The notes below the pieces were generated by a model, which was not told the DNA's origin, ran no database searches, and saw only the letters and a program-made list of their open reading frames with translations. A stretch of 64,000 nt of DNA, taken from Melioribacteraceae bacterium. GTDB taxonomy: Bacteria > Bacteroidota > Ignavibacteria > Ignavibacteriales > Melioribacteraceae. Within the stretch, counting starts at the first letter, position 1. Each line of letters starts with the position of its first letter. Position numbers and translations under genes: made by a program. The stretch is from assembly GCA_016927595.1 (NCBI GenBank), contig JAFGMI010000003.1, positions 1-64,000 on the forward strand. Reading direction: 5' to 3'. This document shows positions 44,037-53,763 of this stretch, in pieces.

Positions 44037-46438
44037 AAAATTATCCGCTCATAAAATTTGTTATTCTGCTGTTCCCGGGAATTATCTTAGCCGAATCTTT
44101 AACCGAATCTGACTTTGTAAAATATTTTCAGGCGAATGCTCTGGTAATTATTCCTGTTGTAGTAATTTTTATGGTATTGCTTTACGAATTGTCCAGAAAA
44201 AATTTTATAACCGGTAATCTTTTAATAATGGTTATTGTACCATTCACAGCATTCTTATATACGAGTCTGAGAACAGACTCTGTAGCGTATTATCCATTTG
44301 AGACCTCCCGGATCCGAGATTCTGAAACGTTCGGTGTTATCGAAAGTATGGAACTTCCCGGAGAAAACAGGTGGGATATGATAATAAGAGTGGATTCAGT
44401 AAAATTCAATGATAACATCTATCGGAATAAGATTGATCTTCTGCTTAAGATAAATACCGGGAATACAGATATCAATAGTCCGATTCCGTTATATGATTCA
44501 TTCAGTATCGGGGACAGAATCAAAGCCATCGGCATGATACAGAAAGCGCGTGAGCGGAGAAATCCTTTTGAATACGATTTTAATAAGTATATAAATTCAA
44601 AAGGTATCAGTGCATTATTGTATGTAAAAAGTTTTGAAAACATTTACATAATAGAAAATACCGGGCTAAATTATTCCAAGGTTCAATACCGATTAAGATC
44701 TTCAGTTGCACGTCTGATAGAATCATTATTTAACAGGGAAACACAGGCTTTAGTAAAAGGACTTTTACTTGCCGACAGAAAAGGGATTGATTACGATACA
44801 CGTGAAAGCTTTGTGAACGCAGGAGTAATTCATGTGCTGGCGGTTTCGGGTTTGCATGTAGGTTTTATCACATTGATATTTTTGTTTTTGTTTTCCCGGT
44901 TGAATATTAGAGTAAGAATAATGCTGACTATTCTCGGTCTTTGGTTTTTCGTGTTTTTAACGGGAAGTCCAACTTCAGTCGTCCGCGCATCATTGATGGC
45001 GTCAATGTTGCTGCTCGGTTATTTATCGATCAGGAAATACAATGCATTAAATGCTGTGTCTCTCAGTGCTTTAATTATACTGATCTGGGATCCTCATCAG
45101 TTATTTGATCCTGGTTTTCAGTTGTCGTTCTCCGCTGTTATTTCAATTCTGATTCTCTATCCATTGATAAAAAAGGCAATTGACAATACAAGAATAGATT
45201 CAAAATTATTCAGAAGTGCTGCTGTTTTCTTTGCAGTTTCATTTTCCGCACAGTTAGGGACACTGCCTTTCACGCTGACTTATTTTCATAAGTTATCGAT
45301 CATTGCGATATTAGCAAACTTAGTTGTGATTCCTTTAATTGGTATAATTGTACCTCTGGCAATTACTTCAATATTCTTCGCTTCCACTTTGGGATTCCCG
45401 GCTCAATATTATGCAGCTGTTACCGATTTCTGCTCCGGAATTCTTTTTGAAATTGTTGATGCAGCCGGCAGCTGGGATTATTCTTTTATCCTAATTCCTC
45501 AGTTCAGCATGGTAGACGGAGCAATATATTTTACAGCATTGTTTTTTATACTTCTATTAAAAAAGTTAATGGTAAATAAACTGGCAATATTATCTGCCTC
45601 TTTATTAATTGCTATAAATGCCTTCATATGGATGGAAATTGATAATAAGGATTTATTACCCGACAATTTATTATCCGTTGTGATGATCGATATTGGACAG
45701 GGCGATTCATTCCTTATTAAATTTCCCGATGGTTCTGTGGCTTTAATCGATGCTGGTGAGGCTACAAAGAAATTCGATAACGGTGAAAGAGTAATAGAAC
45801 CTTTACTTAATAATCTTGATATAAAAAAAATAGACATGGGATTTGTTTCCCACGTAGATGGTGACCACTACGGTGGATATATTTACCTGCTTGAAGAGAA
45901 TCATGTAAGAAAAATATTTAAACCTGAACTCGATAATGCCAGAAAAAATGATGTAGAATTTGAAGATGTAATTAAGAGAAATGGAGTGCCCATAGAATAT
46001 TACCATAAAGATATAATGGAAATTGGCAATTCAAGAATATATGTTCTTAACAACAGTGATAATTATTACAGTGATTCAAACGATAAAAGCGGAATACTAA
46101 AAATATACTATGGAGATTACAGCTTTCTTTTCATGGGTGATGCGGGGACTAAAGTCGAAAACGATTTATGTGATATATATGATGAATTTCTTAAATCAAA
46201 TATACTGAAAGTCGGGCACCATGGCAGCAATACCAGCAGTTCGATGAGTTTTCTGAATAAAGTTAAACCCGAAATCGCCTTAATAAGTGCAGGGCAATTC
46301 AACAAATTCGGTCATCCCTCCGAAAGGGTAATGCAGAGGTTAAGAAAAATTAATACAAGTATCTGCAGGACAGACCTTGATAAAGCCGTTATACTCCAAA
46401 CCGACGGCGAAGAACTGTGGTACAGGGAATGGAAATAA
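44033..46438 (+). CDS. comEC: DNA internalization protein ComEC/Rec2
   Basis: Inner-membrane channel for uptake of single-stranded DNA in natural transformation. The 801 residues start at GTG overlapping the previous stop. Order: N-terminal helices (about 1-75), a DUF4131-like soluble domain (about 85-210), the Competence domain with GLLLADRKGI, VNAGVIHVLAVSGLHVGF and SVVRASLMASMLLLGYL (about 230-510), then a metallo-beta-lactamase domain (DIGQGDSFLIKFPDG, DAGE, SHVDGDHYGG, KVGHHGSNTSSS; about 555-790). The full three-domain form suggests transformation potential; other com genes are not in the window. Confidence 0.93.
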   Translation: MKNYPLIKFVILLFPGIILAESLTESDFVKYFQANALVIIPVVVIFMVLLYELSRKNFITGNLLIMVIVPFTAFLYTSLRTDSVAYYPFETSRIRDSETFGVIESMELPGENRWDMIIRVDSVKFNDNIYRNKIDLLLKINTGNTDINSPIPLYDSFSIGDRIKAIGMIQKARERRNPFEYDFNKYINSKGISALLYVKSFENIYIIENTGLNYSKVQYRLRSSVARLIESLFNRETQALVKGLLLADRKGIDYDTRESFVNAGVIHVLAVSGLHVGFITLIFLFLFSRLNIRVRIMLTILGLWFFVFLTGSPTSVVRASLMASMLLLGYLSIRKYNALNAVSLSALIILIWDPHQLFDPGFQLSFSAVISILILYPLIKKAIDNTRIDSKLFRSAAVFFAVSFSAQLGTLPFTLTYFHKLSIIAILANLVVIPLIGIIVPLAITSIFFASTLGFPAQYYAAVTDFCSGILFEIVDAAGSWDYSFILIPQFSMVDGAIYFTALFFILLLKKLMVNKLAILSASLLIAINAFIWMEIDNKDLLPDNLLSVVMIDIGQGDSFLIKFPDGSVALIDAGEATKKFDNGERVIEPLLNNLDIKKIDMGFVSHVDGDHYGGYIYLLEENHVRKIFKPELDNARKNDVEFEDVIKRNGVPIEYYHKDIMEIGNSRIYVLNNSDNYYSDSNDKSGILKIYYGDYSFLFMGDAGTKVENDLCDIYDEFLKSNILKVGHHGSNTSSSMSFLNKVKPEIALISAGQFNKFGHPSERVMQRLRKINTSICRTDLDKAVILQTDGEELWYREWK

Positions 46439-46494
46439 TTAATTTTACATTTAGTATATTCTCACAATTATTTTATTAATTATTACTGATATTA

Positions 46495-47511
46495 ATGGTA
46501 ATCAAGGAAAACTATCCTCTAAAAAATCTCAACACATTTCAAGTAGATGTATCTGCAAAAAAATATATCGAAATTTCCGATATAACCGATTTAAAGGATC
46601 TTGGTGCTCTCATCCACGACTCAAATGATGATTATATGATATTAGGCAGAGGAAGTAATGTACTATTTACTAAGGATTTTGATGGATTAATAATCCGACC
46701 GATGCTTAAAGGAACTGAAATTATTGATGAAGATGATGAAAATGTAATCATTGAATCGGCTGCCGGTGAGATATGGGATGAAGTGGTAACCTTCGCTGTT
46801 GAAAACGGATTTGGCGGAATTGAAAATCTTACATCAATCCCGGGTATGGTTGGTGCCGCGCCCATACAGAATATCGGAGCATATGGAGTTGAGTTGAAGG
46901 ATGTATTTCAGTCGTTGCATGCTGTTGAATTGGATACCGGATCAATCCATGAGTTCAGCCCGGCAATGTGCAGGTTCGGTTACCGAGACAGTATATTTAA
47001 GGGAGAACTGAAAAATAAGTTCATGATAATATCGGTGAGGTTAAATCTCAAAAAAAATCCCAGGTTGAATATAGCTTACAAAGATATAATGGCAAAAATG
47101 AGATCGGTTGCGGAATCGGAAATTAATATTAAGGTAGTCCGTAATGTTATACACGAGATTAGAAGTGAAAAACTTGCTGATCCTGCCGTGCTCGGAAATG
47201 CTGGAAGCTTTTTTAAAAATCCGATTATCGGGAAATCGGATTTAATGAAGATTTCTGAAGAATATACTGATGTACCTCACTACGCGGTTGATGACGCTAA
47301 GGTGAAGATCCCTGCAGCATGGTTAATTGACAAGTGCGGTTTGAAAGGATTGAGAGAAGGTGATGTCGGAACGCATGTGAACCAGCCGCTTGTTATCGTA
47401 AATTATGGAAATGCATCTGGTCAAATGATTAAGGAATTTTCAGAAAAAGTCTCAGCCGCAGTCAAATATAGATTCGGAATACAACTCTATTCTGAGGTAA
47501 ATATTATTTAA
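46495..47511 (+). CDS. murB: UDP-N-acetylenolpyruvoylglucosamine reductase
   Basis: FAD enzyme of peptidoglycan synthesis that reduces UDP-GlcNAc-enolpyruvate to UDP-MurNAc. The 338 residues and the retained extra region fit type I MurB, as in E. coli. Landmarks are NTFQVDVSAKKYIEI, LGRGSNVLFT, SIPGMVGAAPIQNIGAYGVEL, CRFGYRDSIFK, the catalytic Ser in GNAGSFFKNP and C-terminal WLIDKCGLKGLREGDVGTHVNQPLVIVNYGNA. No strong Shine-Dalgarno sequence is seen in the AT-rich 56-base gap upstream. Confidence 0.95.
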   Translation: MVIKENYPLKNLNTFQVDVSAKKYIEISDITDLKDLGALIHDSNDDYMILGRGSNVLFTKDFDGLIIRPMLKGTEIIDEDDENVIIESAAGEIWDEVVTFAVENGFGGIENLTSIPGMVGAAPIQNIGAYGVELKDVFQSLHAVELDTGSIHEFSPAMCRFGYRDSIFKGELKNKFMIISVRLNLKKNPRLNIAYKDIMAKMRSVAESEINIKVVRNVIHEIRSEKLADPAVLGNAGSFFKNPIIGKSDLMKISEEYTDVPHYAVDDAKVKIPAAWLIDKCGLKGLREGDVGTHVNQPLVIVNYGNASGQMIKEFSEKVSAAVKYRFGIQLYSEVNII

Positions 47512-47527
47512 CTAAATATGGTGTTTT

Positions 47528-49099
47528 ATGAATGATTTACTCGTAGTCTTTATTGGATTAGCTGTTATAGCATACATCTTCTTTGTCCTTGGAACGACAC
47601 GTATAGCGATAACAAAAGGACTTAATGCAGTTATGTGGTTTGTCTTCTCACTGATATTGCCTCCTGTTGCCTATCTTCTTGCGATAACACTTTCTAAAAG
47701 TGATTCGATGATCAGTAACGAAAATACTTTTTTTGAGAAAATTATTCTGGACTTGTCGCAGCCATTTATCGACCTTGCACATACATCACGTGCTTTGCTG
47801 GGTGTAAATATTTCGTATGTACTGGAAGGATTAACGTATTTCGGTGTCGTATCACTGCTTGCAATATTTTTTAATGATTTTATAAAATTGGATGATATCG
47901 ATGCCGGGAGAATGGTCGGTATTTTAACAGCTGGAATTACCATCGCGATGCTGTTCCTGGGTGCTACCGTTGACTGGATTGGCTTACGGAAATCTCTGCT
48001 GATCGCTCTATCGTTAATGCTCGTCGGAAGGATACTTCTGACGGTTTCACCCGATTTAGGTGTAAGTGGAATATGGAATTCCGCACACATATTTGCTATG
48101 CTCGGTATATTAGGCATTATTTTAGGGTATGGTATATACCAACCTGCAGCTTATGCAGGAGTTAAACAGTTAACAACTCCTAAAACTGCTGCCATGGGTT
48201 ATGCAATGCTTTATGCATTAATGAACCTAGGAGGATTCCTGCCCGGAATAATCTCGCCGCCTATAAGAAAAGCCTTTGATATTACCGGTGTATTCTGGGT
48301 ATATGTCGGACTTACGGTCGCAGGGATACTCGTTGTTTTTTTTGTTATCACAAATAAAGCTATGGCAAAAGCCGTGGAGGAAATAAGACGGGAAGGCGGC
48401 ACATTAAAAGACGAGAAGGAAGAAAACGATTTAGCGGATTTATCAACAAAGGAGAAAATACAATACTATATAAAGAACTTTCCACTAAAGGATTTAAGAT
48501 TTCTGTTCTTTATTTTTATGCTGATTCCGGTTCAGACTTTATTTGCACATAATTGGCTTACATTGCCTATGTATACCAGCAGGGCTTTTGAGGGATTTGT
48601 CAGTGAAAACTTTGAATTCTTTGTGAATCTGAATCCGATACTGATTTTCATTTTAACTCCTATGGTTACTGCATTCACTTCAAAAAAGAACACCTATAAC
48701 ATGATGATCATTGGAACCCTCGTAATGGCGGCTCCTACGTTTATACTTGTATTCGGACCGAACTTTTATACTTTAATGGGCTATCTTGTGCTCATGACCT
48801 TTGGAGAAGCGATGTGGCAGCCCAGATTCCTGCAATGGGTAGCAGAGATAGCACCGAAAAATATGACGGGCATTTACATGGGAATAGGGCAGTTTCCATG
48901 GTTTCTGACGAAGGTAGTAACTTCATTGTATTCCGGATGGTTCTTAATGCAGTATTGTCCGGCAGATATACCTCCTTCTGAAATGAATACTGAAATTATG
49001 TGGCTCATATACGGTTTTATTGCAATCATTTCCCCAATAGCTCTTTTTCTTGCCAGGGGATGGATGGTGAAAGGATTCAAAACAAAACACGAATCATAA
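47528..49099 (+). CDS. MFS-type transporter
   Basis: A 523-residue polytopic membrane protein. Two N-terminal helices (about 4-27, 35-56) precede the main MFS core, which starts near residue 100 (YVLEGLTYFGVVSLLAIFF) and shows GATVDWIGLRKSLLIALSLMLVGR, the conserved MFS loop. A charged cytoplasmic loop (about 280-315) divides the halves. The second half has MYTSRAFEGFV, FGEAMWQPRFLQWVAEIAPKNMTGIYMGIG. It is distantly like peptide (POT) transporters; the substrate cannot be stated. It lies 16 bases after murB. Confidence 0.86.
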   Translation: MNDLLVVFIGLAVIAYIFFVLGTTRIAITKGLNAVMWFVFSLILPPVAYLLAITLSKSDSMISNENTFFEKIILDLSQPFIDLAHTSRALLGVNISYVLEGLTYFGVVSLLAIFFNDFIKLDDIDAGRMVGILTAGITIAMLFLGATVDWIGLRKSLLIALSLMLVGRILLTVSPDLGVSGIWNSAHIFAMLGILGIILGYGIYQPAAYAGVKQLTTPKTAAMGYAMLYALMNLGGFLPGIISPPIRKAFDITGVFWVYVGLTVAGILVVFFVITNKAMAKAVEEIRREGGTLKDEKEENDLADLSTKEKIQYYIKNFPLKDLRFLFFIFMLIPVQTLFAHNWLTLPMYTSRAFEGFVSENFEFFVNLNPILIFILTPMVTAFTSKKNTYNMMIIGTLVMAAPTFILVFGPNFYTLMGYLVLMTFGEAMWQPRFLQWVAEIAPKNMTGIYMGIGQFPWFLTKVVTSLYSGWFLMQYCPADIPPSEMNTEIMWLIYGFIAIISPIALFLARGWMVKGFKTKHES

Positions 49100-49416
49100 A
49101 ATGCTGGGGTCAGCGCAAAAATTCCGAAACCGTTATTTTTAATAGGCAGTAAGGTAAAGATGTCAGGTATCTGGTTGACAAAGTAAGTATATTTTTAATT
49201 TTAGTGAAACCAATGCTCGAACAAATTTGGGAGTTGCAAAAAATACTTTCAAGACGGTCCCATGTTTTTTATGTACATCATAAATTTATGTTTAACAGAA
49301 TTTCATTCCCGTATTAATTTAATTCTGTAAGTATTAAGTTTAATTATGTTGAACATTTTATTTTTTATTTCGATTATAAACTCTGATCTCAAAAAATGTG
49401 AGGATCCGAAATAAAG
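49100..49416. other. Intergenic region before the histidine kinase
   Basis: A 317-base AT-rich gap without a convincing reading frame, RNA fold or terminator. TTGAAC (49349-49354) and TATAAA (49375-49380) lie 20 bases apart, too far for a standard sigma-70 promoter, and TAnnTTTG is absent. GTGAGGA before the next ATG is a fair ribosome binding site. Confidence 0.5.
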
Positions 49417-51165
49417 ATGCTGATTGATTGGTTTAAATATCAGAGGCAGCAGTTTACCGAAGCTTTTTCATTTAAGGAATATGACCTTAGTAAATCCGAA
49501 GACCAGCGCAGAACAGCATTGCTTACCTTCATAATGTTTACCGGAGTAATATTTCTGGTACCATTCGGACTTTATGCACTTTACAACTGCTCGTATGTTC
49601 AGGGTCTGGCAGATCTTTCGGCTGCAATTATGATTACCGCATTGGAACCATATTTAAGAATTAAAAAGAAAATTGAATTTGTAGCATCAATTGTAGTTAT
49701 ACTTTTTTCAATTTTATTTGTTTATCTGATTATTAGTGATGAAGGATCAACCTCTGGACATATCTGGTCGCTGATAGCTCCAGTATGCGTATTGTTTCTT
49801 ATCCGGGGTAAGAAAGGTCTCTATTATACACTCGGATTTTTAGCGACTGTTATGTTGATATTTGCTTTAGATATACCTGAAGGTAGATATGACTTGTATT
49901 TTAAGATCAGATACGCCGGTGCGTTTTCAGCAATACTGATTATTGCTTATCTGCTGGAATCAGCCAGGAGAAAAACATTAATAGCGTACAAGCAAAAGAA
50001 TAAAGATCTGAGTACCATTGTCAGGGAACTTGAGAGAAAGGATGCGCAATTAGTTGAAAGTATAGGCAAATACAGGGTGCTGTTCGAAAGATCTAATGAT
50101 GCAATTTTTCTTCTGGATAAATTAAATATAATAGATTGTAACGATAAGACCTTGAATATTTTCGGGTATACGAAGGAAGAAATATTAAAAATGACACCTG
50201 TTGAATTATCTCCTGAGTATCAACCAGATGGTAAACTGAGCAGGGAAAAGATTAAGGACTTTTTCGAACTGGCGCGTATTAATGGTGCATTAAGATTTGA
50301 GTGGCTGCAGAAAAACAAAACCGGACATGAGTTTTACGCGGACACAAACCTCCATATTGTAGAAATTAATAAACGGCAGTTTATCTTTGTTACACTCAGA
50401 GATATTACATCTCAAAAAAATACCGAACAGATGCTGATCAAATCGAAAAATGAAGCCGAAAAATCCGAAAGACTCAAATCGGAATTTCTTGCTCAGGTAT
50501 CACATGAAATCAGGACACCGGTAAACGCAATTGTAAATTTGAGCTCAATTTTAAAATCAGACCTTGAAAACAAACTTAGTCAGGAAGATTTAATTGCATT
50601 CAATGCTATGGAAGGCTCCGCTTCGCGTCTCGTCAGGACAATTGATCTGATATTGAACATGTCCGAAATTGAAGCGGGTGCTTATCAACCGGTCTTTAAG
50701 GATATTGATATAGCCTCGGAGATAATTGAACCATTGATTACGGTATTTTCTTCATTGGCAGAAGAAAAAAAACTTAAACTGAAATTCATTAATGAATTGA
50801 AAAATCCATTCAAAATTCAAATGGATCACTACACTGTTTCTCAGTCGATTCTGAATCTTATCGATAATGCTATCAAATATACCAATAAGGGGGAAGTAAC
50901 TGTTCATCTGCATTCAAACGGCAATGTTGCAGTTGATGTGATCGATACAGGTATTGGAATTTCAAAGGAATACCTCAATAGAATGTTTGCAATTTTTTCG
51001 CAGGAGGATCAGGGATATTCACGCAGATTTGAAGGCAACGGTCTCGGTTTAGCCCTGGTTAAAGAGTATTGTAAAATTAATCGGGCTGTAATAAAGGTTG
51101 AGAGCAAAAAAGGTGTCGGATCAAAATTCTCCATTATCTTTTCGAATACTATTACTTCTGATTGA
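49417..51165 (+). CDS. Membrane-bound PAS-domain sensor histidine kinase
   Basis: A 582-residue kinase. Residues about 35-190 hold six membrane helices as the input module. A PAS domain follows (IGKYRVLFERSNDAIFLLDK, IFGYTKEEILKMTPVEL, FVTLRDITSQK; about 220-340), then HisKA with AQVSHEIRTPVNAI (phospho-accepting His363) and HATPase_c with NLIDNAIKYT (N box), VDVIDTGIGIS (G1) and GNGLGLALVKEYC (G2). It ends without a receiver domain. No response regulator is adjacent, so it is an orphan whose signal is unknown. Confidence 0.93.
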   Translation: MLIDWFKYQRQQFTEAFSFKEYDLSKSEDQRRTALLTFIMFTGVIFLVPFGLYALYNCSYVQGLADLSAAIMITALEPYLRIKKKIEFVASIVVILFSILFVYLIISDEGSTSGHIWSLIAPVCVLFLIRGKKGLYYTLGFLATVMLIFALDIPEGRYDLYFKIRYAGAFSAILIIAYLLESARRKTLIAYKQKNKDLSTIVRELERKDAQLVESIGKYRVLFERSNDAIFLLDKLNIIDCNDKTLNIFGYTKEEILKMTPVELSPEYQPDGKLSREKIKDFFELARINGALRFEWLQKNKTGHEFYADTNLHIVEINKRQFIFVTLRDITSQKNTEQMLIKSKNEAEKSERLKSEFLAQVSHEIRTPVNAIVNLSSILKSDLENKLSQEDLIAFNAMEGSASRLVRTIDLILNMSEIEAGAYQPVFKDIDIASEIIEPLITVFSSLAEEKKLKLKFINELKNPFKIQMDHYTVSQSILNLIDNAIKYTNKGEVTVHLHSNGNVAVDVIDTGIGISKEYLNRMFAIFSQEDQGYSRRFEGNGLGLALVKEYCKINRAVIKVESKKGVGSKFSIIFSNTITSD

Positions 51166-51315
51166 ATATTCTGATGTAAAAGAGACAAGCATCTGATTTT
51201 TCCCTCAGATATTAAACATATTTTCACTAATTCCGTTTTAAAGTAAACTTTGCCAAAGGTATGTTTGTTTTAAATTATGTGCAATGAATTATATAATCTA
51301 TTAAGTCAGGTTAAT

Positions 51316-51774
51316 ATGAAGATATTTGAGCTGAAACAAACCCAGCATTTATCAATTCCACTGGATGAAGCGTGGAGTTTTTTTTCGAATCCCCGGAACC
51401 TGGATGAAATCACACCACCTTTTCTGAAGTTCAAAATTAAATCCAGTATTGATAACAGCATGTATGAAGGGCAGATAATAAATTATTCTATAAAAATTCT
51501 TCCGGGCATATTTCAGAATTGGGTAACTGAGATTAAGTCAGTCAGGAAAGGGGAATTTTTTATTGACGAACAGCGTTTCGGTCCATACAAATTCTGGCAT
51601 CATAAGCATATATTTAAACCGGAAAGTAACGGTGTAGTTATGACCGATCATATTCATTATTCTCTTCCCTTTGGCATTATTGGTTTACTTGCACACATCC
51701 TCTTTGTGAAGAGAAGATTAAAACAGATATTCGATTACCGTTATAATTGGTTGGATAAAAATTTTAACAAATAA
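51316..51774 (+). CDS. SRPBCC-family ligand-binding protein
   Basis: A 152-residue cytoplasmic protein of the START/SRPBCC helix-grip fold. It begins FELKQTQHLSIPLDEAWSFFSNPRNLDEITPPFL, the usual first strand and helices, contains FGPYKFWHHKHIF, and ends with the long C-terminal helix (HILFVKRRLKQIFDYRYNWL). The ATG at 51316 is preferred because TCAGG lies 5 bases before it; an in-frame ATG at 51277 has no such site and adds residues outside the fold. The ligand is unknown. Confidence 0.85.
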   Translation: MKIFELKQTQHLSIPLDEAWSFFSNPRNLDEITPPFLKFKIKSSIDNSMYEGQIINYSIKILPGIFQNWVTEIKSVRKGEFFIDEQRFGPYKFWHHKHIFKPESNGVVMTDHIHYSLPFGIIGLLAHILFVKRRLKQIFDYRYNWLDKNFNK

Positions 51775-51794
51775 AATTTCTCTGTAAGAAAACT

Positions 51795-52118
51795 TTAATC
51801 TTCCAGAACAACTGCTGTTCCGCTTGCAGTAACCATTAACATGCTGCCGCCCTGTCCAAGTGTCTCGTAATCAAGATCTACTGCGATTACAGCATTACCA
51901 CCCAAAGACCTTGCCTGTTCAACCATTTCGCTTATTGCCATATCTTTAGCCTGTCTGAGTTCTCTCTCGTAAGATGCGGATCTTCCACCAACAATATCTC
52001 TAATCCCGGCAAAAAAGTCTTTGAAAATGTTGGCTCCAAGAATTGCCTCGCCCGATACCATACCCATATATTTAGTTATTCTTTTACCTTCAATGTTGTT
52101 GGTGGTTGTCACAAGCAT
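51795..52118 (-). CDS. YbjQ/UPF0145 family protein
   Basis: A 107-residue protein of the YbjQ family, sometimes called a heavy-metal-binding domain. It starts [34 protein letters not shown] and continues with [22 protein letters not shown] and [20 protein letters not shown], the family core. It forms a pentameric barrel in solved structures; its role is unknown. It is convergent with the SRPBCC gene. A TATCTTTG element lies upstream. Confidence 0.93.
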   Translation of the reverse strand: MLVTTTNNIEGKRITKYMGMVSGEAILGANIFKDFFAGIRDIVGGRSASYERELRQAKDMAISEMVEQARSLGGNAVIAVDLDYETLGQGGSMLMVTASGTAVVLED

Positions 52119-52148
52119 ATTACCCTCAATGTCTTTTTTGATTCAGAC

Positions 52149-52156
52149 CAAAGATA
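52149..52156 (-). promoter_or_regulatory. Candidate -7 element of the ybjQ-like gene
   Basis: On the minus strand TATCTTTG (52156-52149) matches TAnnTTTG and lies 30 bases before the ATG. The nearest upstream TTG is 24 bases away rather than 20, so the -33 part is doubtful. Confidence 0.35.
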
Positions 52157-52237
52157 ATAAAAAAGTACATTTTCACATAACAAGTAATTCAGGTATCAAA
52201 TCTACTCTTTTATATAGCATTGAAACTCACCAATAAA

Positions 52238-53743
52238 TCAAGTAAACGATTCCTCATCATTGTATTCATCTTCATCCTGTACTGTAAACATTCCGCTGAG
52301 CATATCCTTGAATTGTGTGCCGTGTTCAATATGATGCTTGCTGAGTAAGGAATATTCAGCCAGTCCGTGCAGTAAGAATTCCATGTATAGGTATTTTTCT
52401 CCGTTCATCAGACTAGGATGGTTTTTTATAATTAAATTTTCCAGTGAGGGTACGGTTTTTAATGTCTCAATATATTTATGGTTCGGGTATTCTCCCAGCA
52501 AGTCGATATAATTTCCCTTACTGAACCAGCTTGTAATTTCCTGGTAGGGATTTCCCAGATGTTTTTTCTTAATCTTTTCAGGACTTGGGAAAAGTTGTGA
52601 AAAAAGATTTCTGACAGCTTTACTTATTAGAATCTGAGCCACTTTAGCGGGTCCCTCGAGTTCCCCCTCATAAACCAGTTCAATTTTTCCTGTTATGGAC
52701 TGTATCACACCAGTGAAATCAGATATCCTGATATACGCTTTCTCTTCATTATTAATCAGCATTCTTCTTTCAGCAGTTGAAACAAGATTTTCAAATGCGG
52801 AGATGGTTAATCTGGCAGATACCCCGCTTTTGTGATCGACATATTCGCTCTGCCTTGCTTCGAATGCTATCTGCTCGACAATATCCTTTACCAGTTCGGG
52901 TATTACTATTTTACTCTGCTGATCATTGGTGAGTTTAGCCTCCTGACGGGTGATAGATTTTGAATCTTCAATAGTCTTAGGATAATGTGTTAGAATTTGA
53001 GAATCAATTCTATCCTTAAGAGGAGTTACAATCGAACCTCTGTTTGTATAATCTTCTGGATTTGCCGTAAAGACGAACTGAACATCAAGCGGAAGCCTTA
53101 TCTTGAATCCTCTTATCTGAATATCTTTCTCCTGGAGTATGTTGAAAAGTGCAACCTGTATTCTTGCCTGCAGATCCGGGAGCTCGTTAATAACAAATAT
53201 GCCTCTGTGCGATCTCGGAATAAGACCGAAGTGAATAACGCGTTCATCTGAATAGTGTAGTTTCAACGATGCCGCTTTTATAGGGTCAACATCACCAATC
53301 AGGTCGGCAATAGTAACATCGGGAGTTGCAAGTTTTTCGGTGTATCTGCTCTCACGATCCAGCCACTCAACGGGCGTATCATCACCAGATTTTTCAACTG
53401 TATCCTTACCGTACCGCGATATTGGATGAAAGGGATCATCATTTATTTCGGAATCTTTTATTACAGGTATGTATTCGTCCAGCATATTAATCATTAGCCG
53501 GGCAATTTTTGTCTTTGCCTGTCCTCGTAAACCGAGCAAAATAATGTTATGCCGCGAAAGTATTGCGGTCTGAATATCGGGGATAACTGTTTCACTATAA
53601 CCGATAATAGTTGAAAATGAATCGGTTTTCCTGCTAAGAAGTTCGATTAAATTCTTTCTCATTTCGTCTTTGACTGAAAGCGGTTTATAACCGGCTTCTT
53701 TCAGCTGTCCCAATGTCTCAATTTTTTCAAAGTTTTTTATCAT
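52238..53743 (-). CDS. MoxR/magnesium-chelatase-like AAA+ ATPase
   Basis: A 501-residue AAA+ protein of the MoxR/ChlI clade. Walker A is GLRGQAKTK (71-79). The Walker B region reads GIFVINELPDLQARIQ, with Asn where most AAA+ proteins have Asp before the Glu. Sensor 1 is FVFTANPEDYTNRGSIVTPLKDRID, including the arginine-finger area. The C-terminal 180 residues are helical. The gene follows a VWA-domain gene on the same strand 20 bases upstream. Such pairs act as chaperones that insert metals or remodel complexes; the client here is unknown. Chlorophyll synthesis is unlikely, as no such genes are near. Confidence 0.9.
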   Translation of the reverse strand: MIKNFEKIETLGQLKEAGYKPLSVKDEMRKNLIELLSRKTDSFSTIIGYSETVIPDIQTAILSRHNIILLGLRGQAKTKIARLMINMLDEYIPVIKDSEINDDPFHPISRYGKDTVEKSGDDTPVEWLDRESRYTEKLATPDVTIADLIGDVDPIKAASLKLHYSDERVIHFGLIPRSHRGIFVINELPDLQARIQVALFNILQEKDIQIRGFKIRLPLDVQFVFTANPEDYTNRGSIVTPLKDRIDSQILTHYPKTIEDSKSITRQEAKLTNDQQSKIVIPELVKDIVEQIAFEARQSEYVDHKSGVSARLTISAFENLVSTAERRMLINNEEKAYIRISDFTGVIQSITGKIELVYEGELEGPAKVAQILISKAVRNLFSQLFPSPEKIKKKHLGNPYQEITSWFSKGNYIDLLGEYPNHKYIETLKTVPSLENLIIKNHPSLMNGEKYLYMEFLLHGLAEYSLLSKHHIEHGTQFKDMLSGMFTVQDEDEYNDEESFT

Positions 53744-53763
53744 AATTTTTCCATAATAATTAT

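Noticed and set aside
51191-51210. Hairpin ATCTGA/TCAGAT after the histidine kinase as terminator
   Set aside because: The 6-bp stem is weak and there is no T-tract after it.
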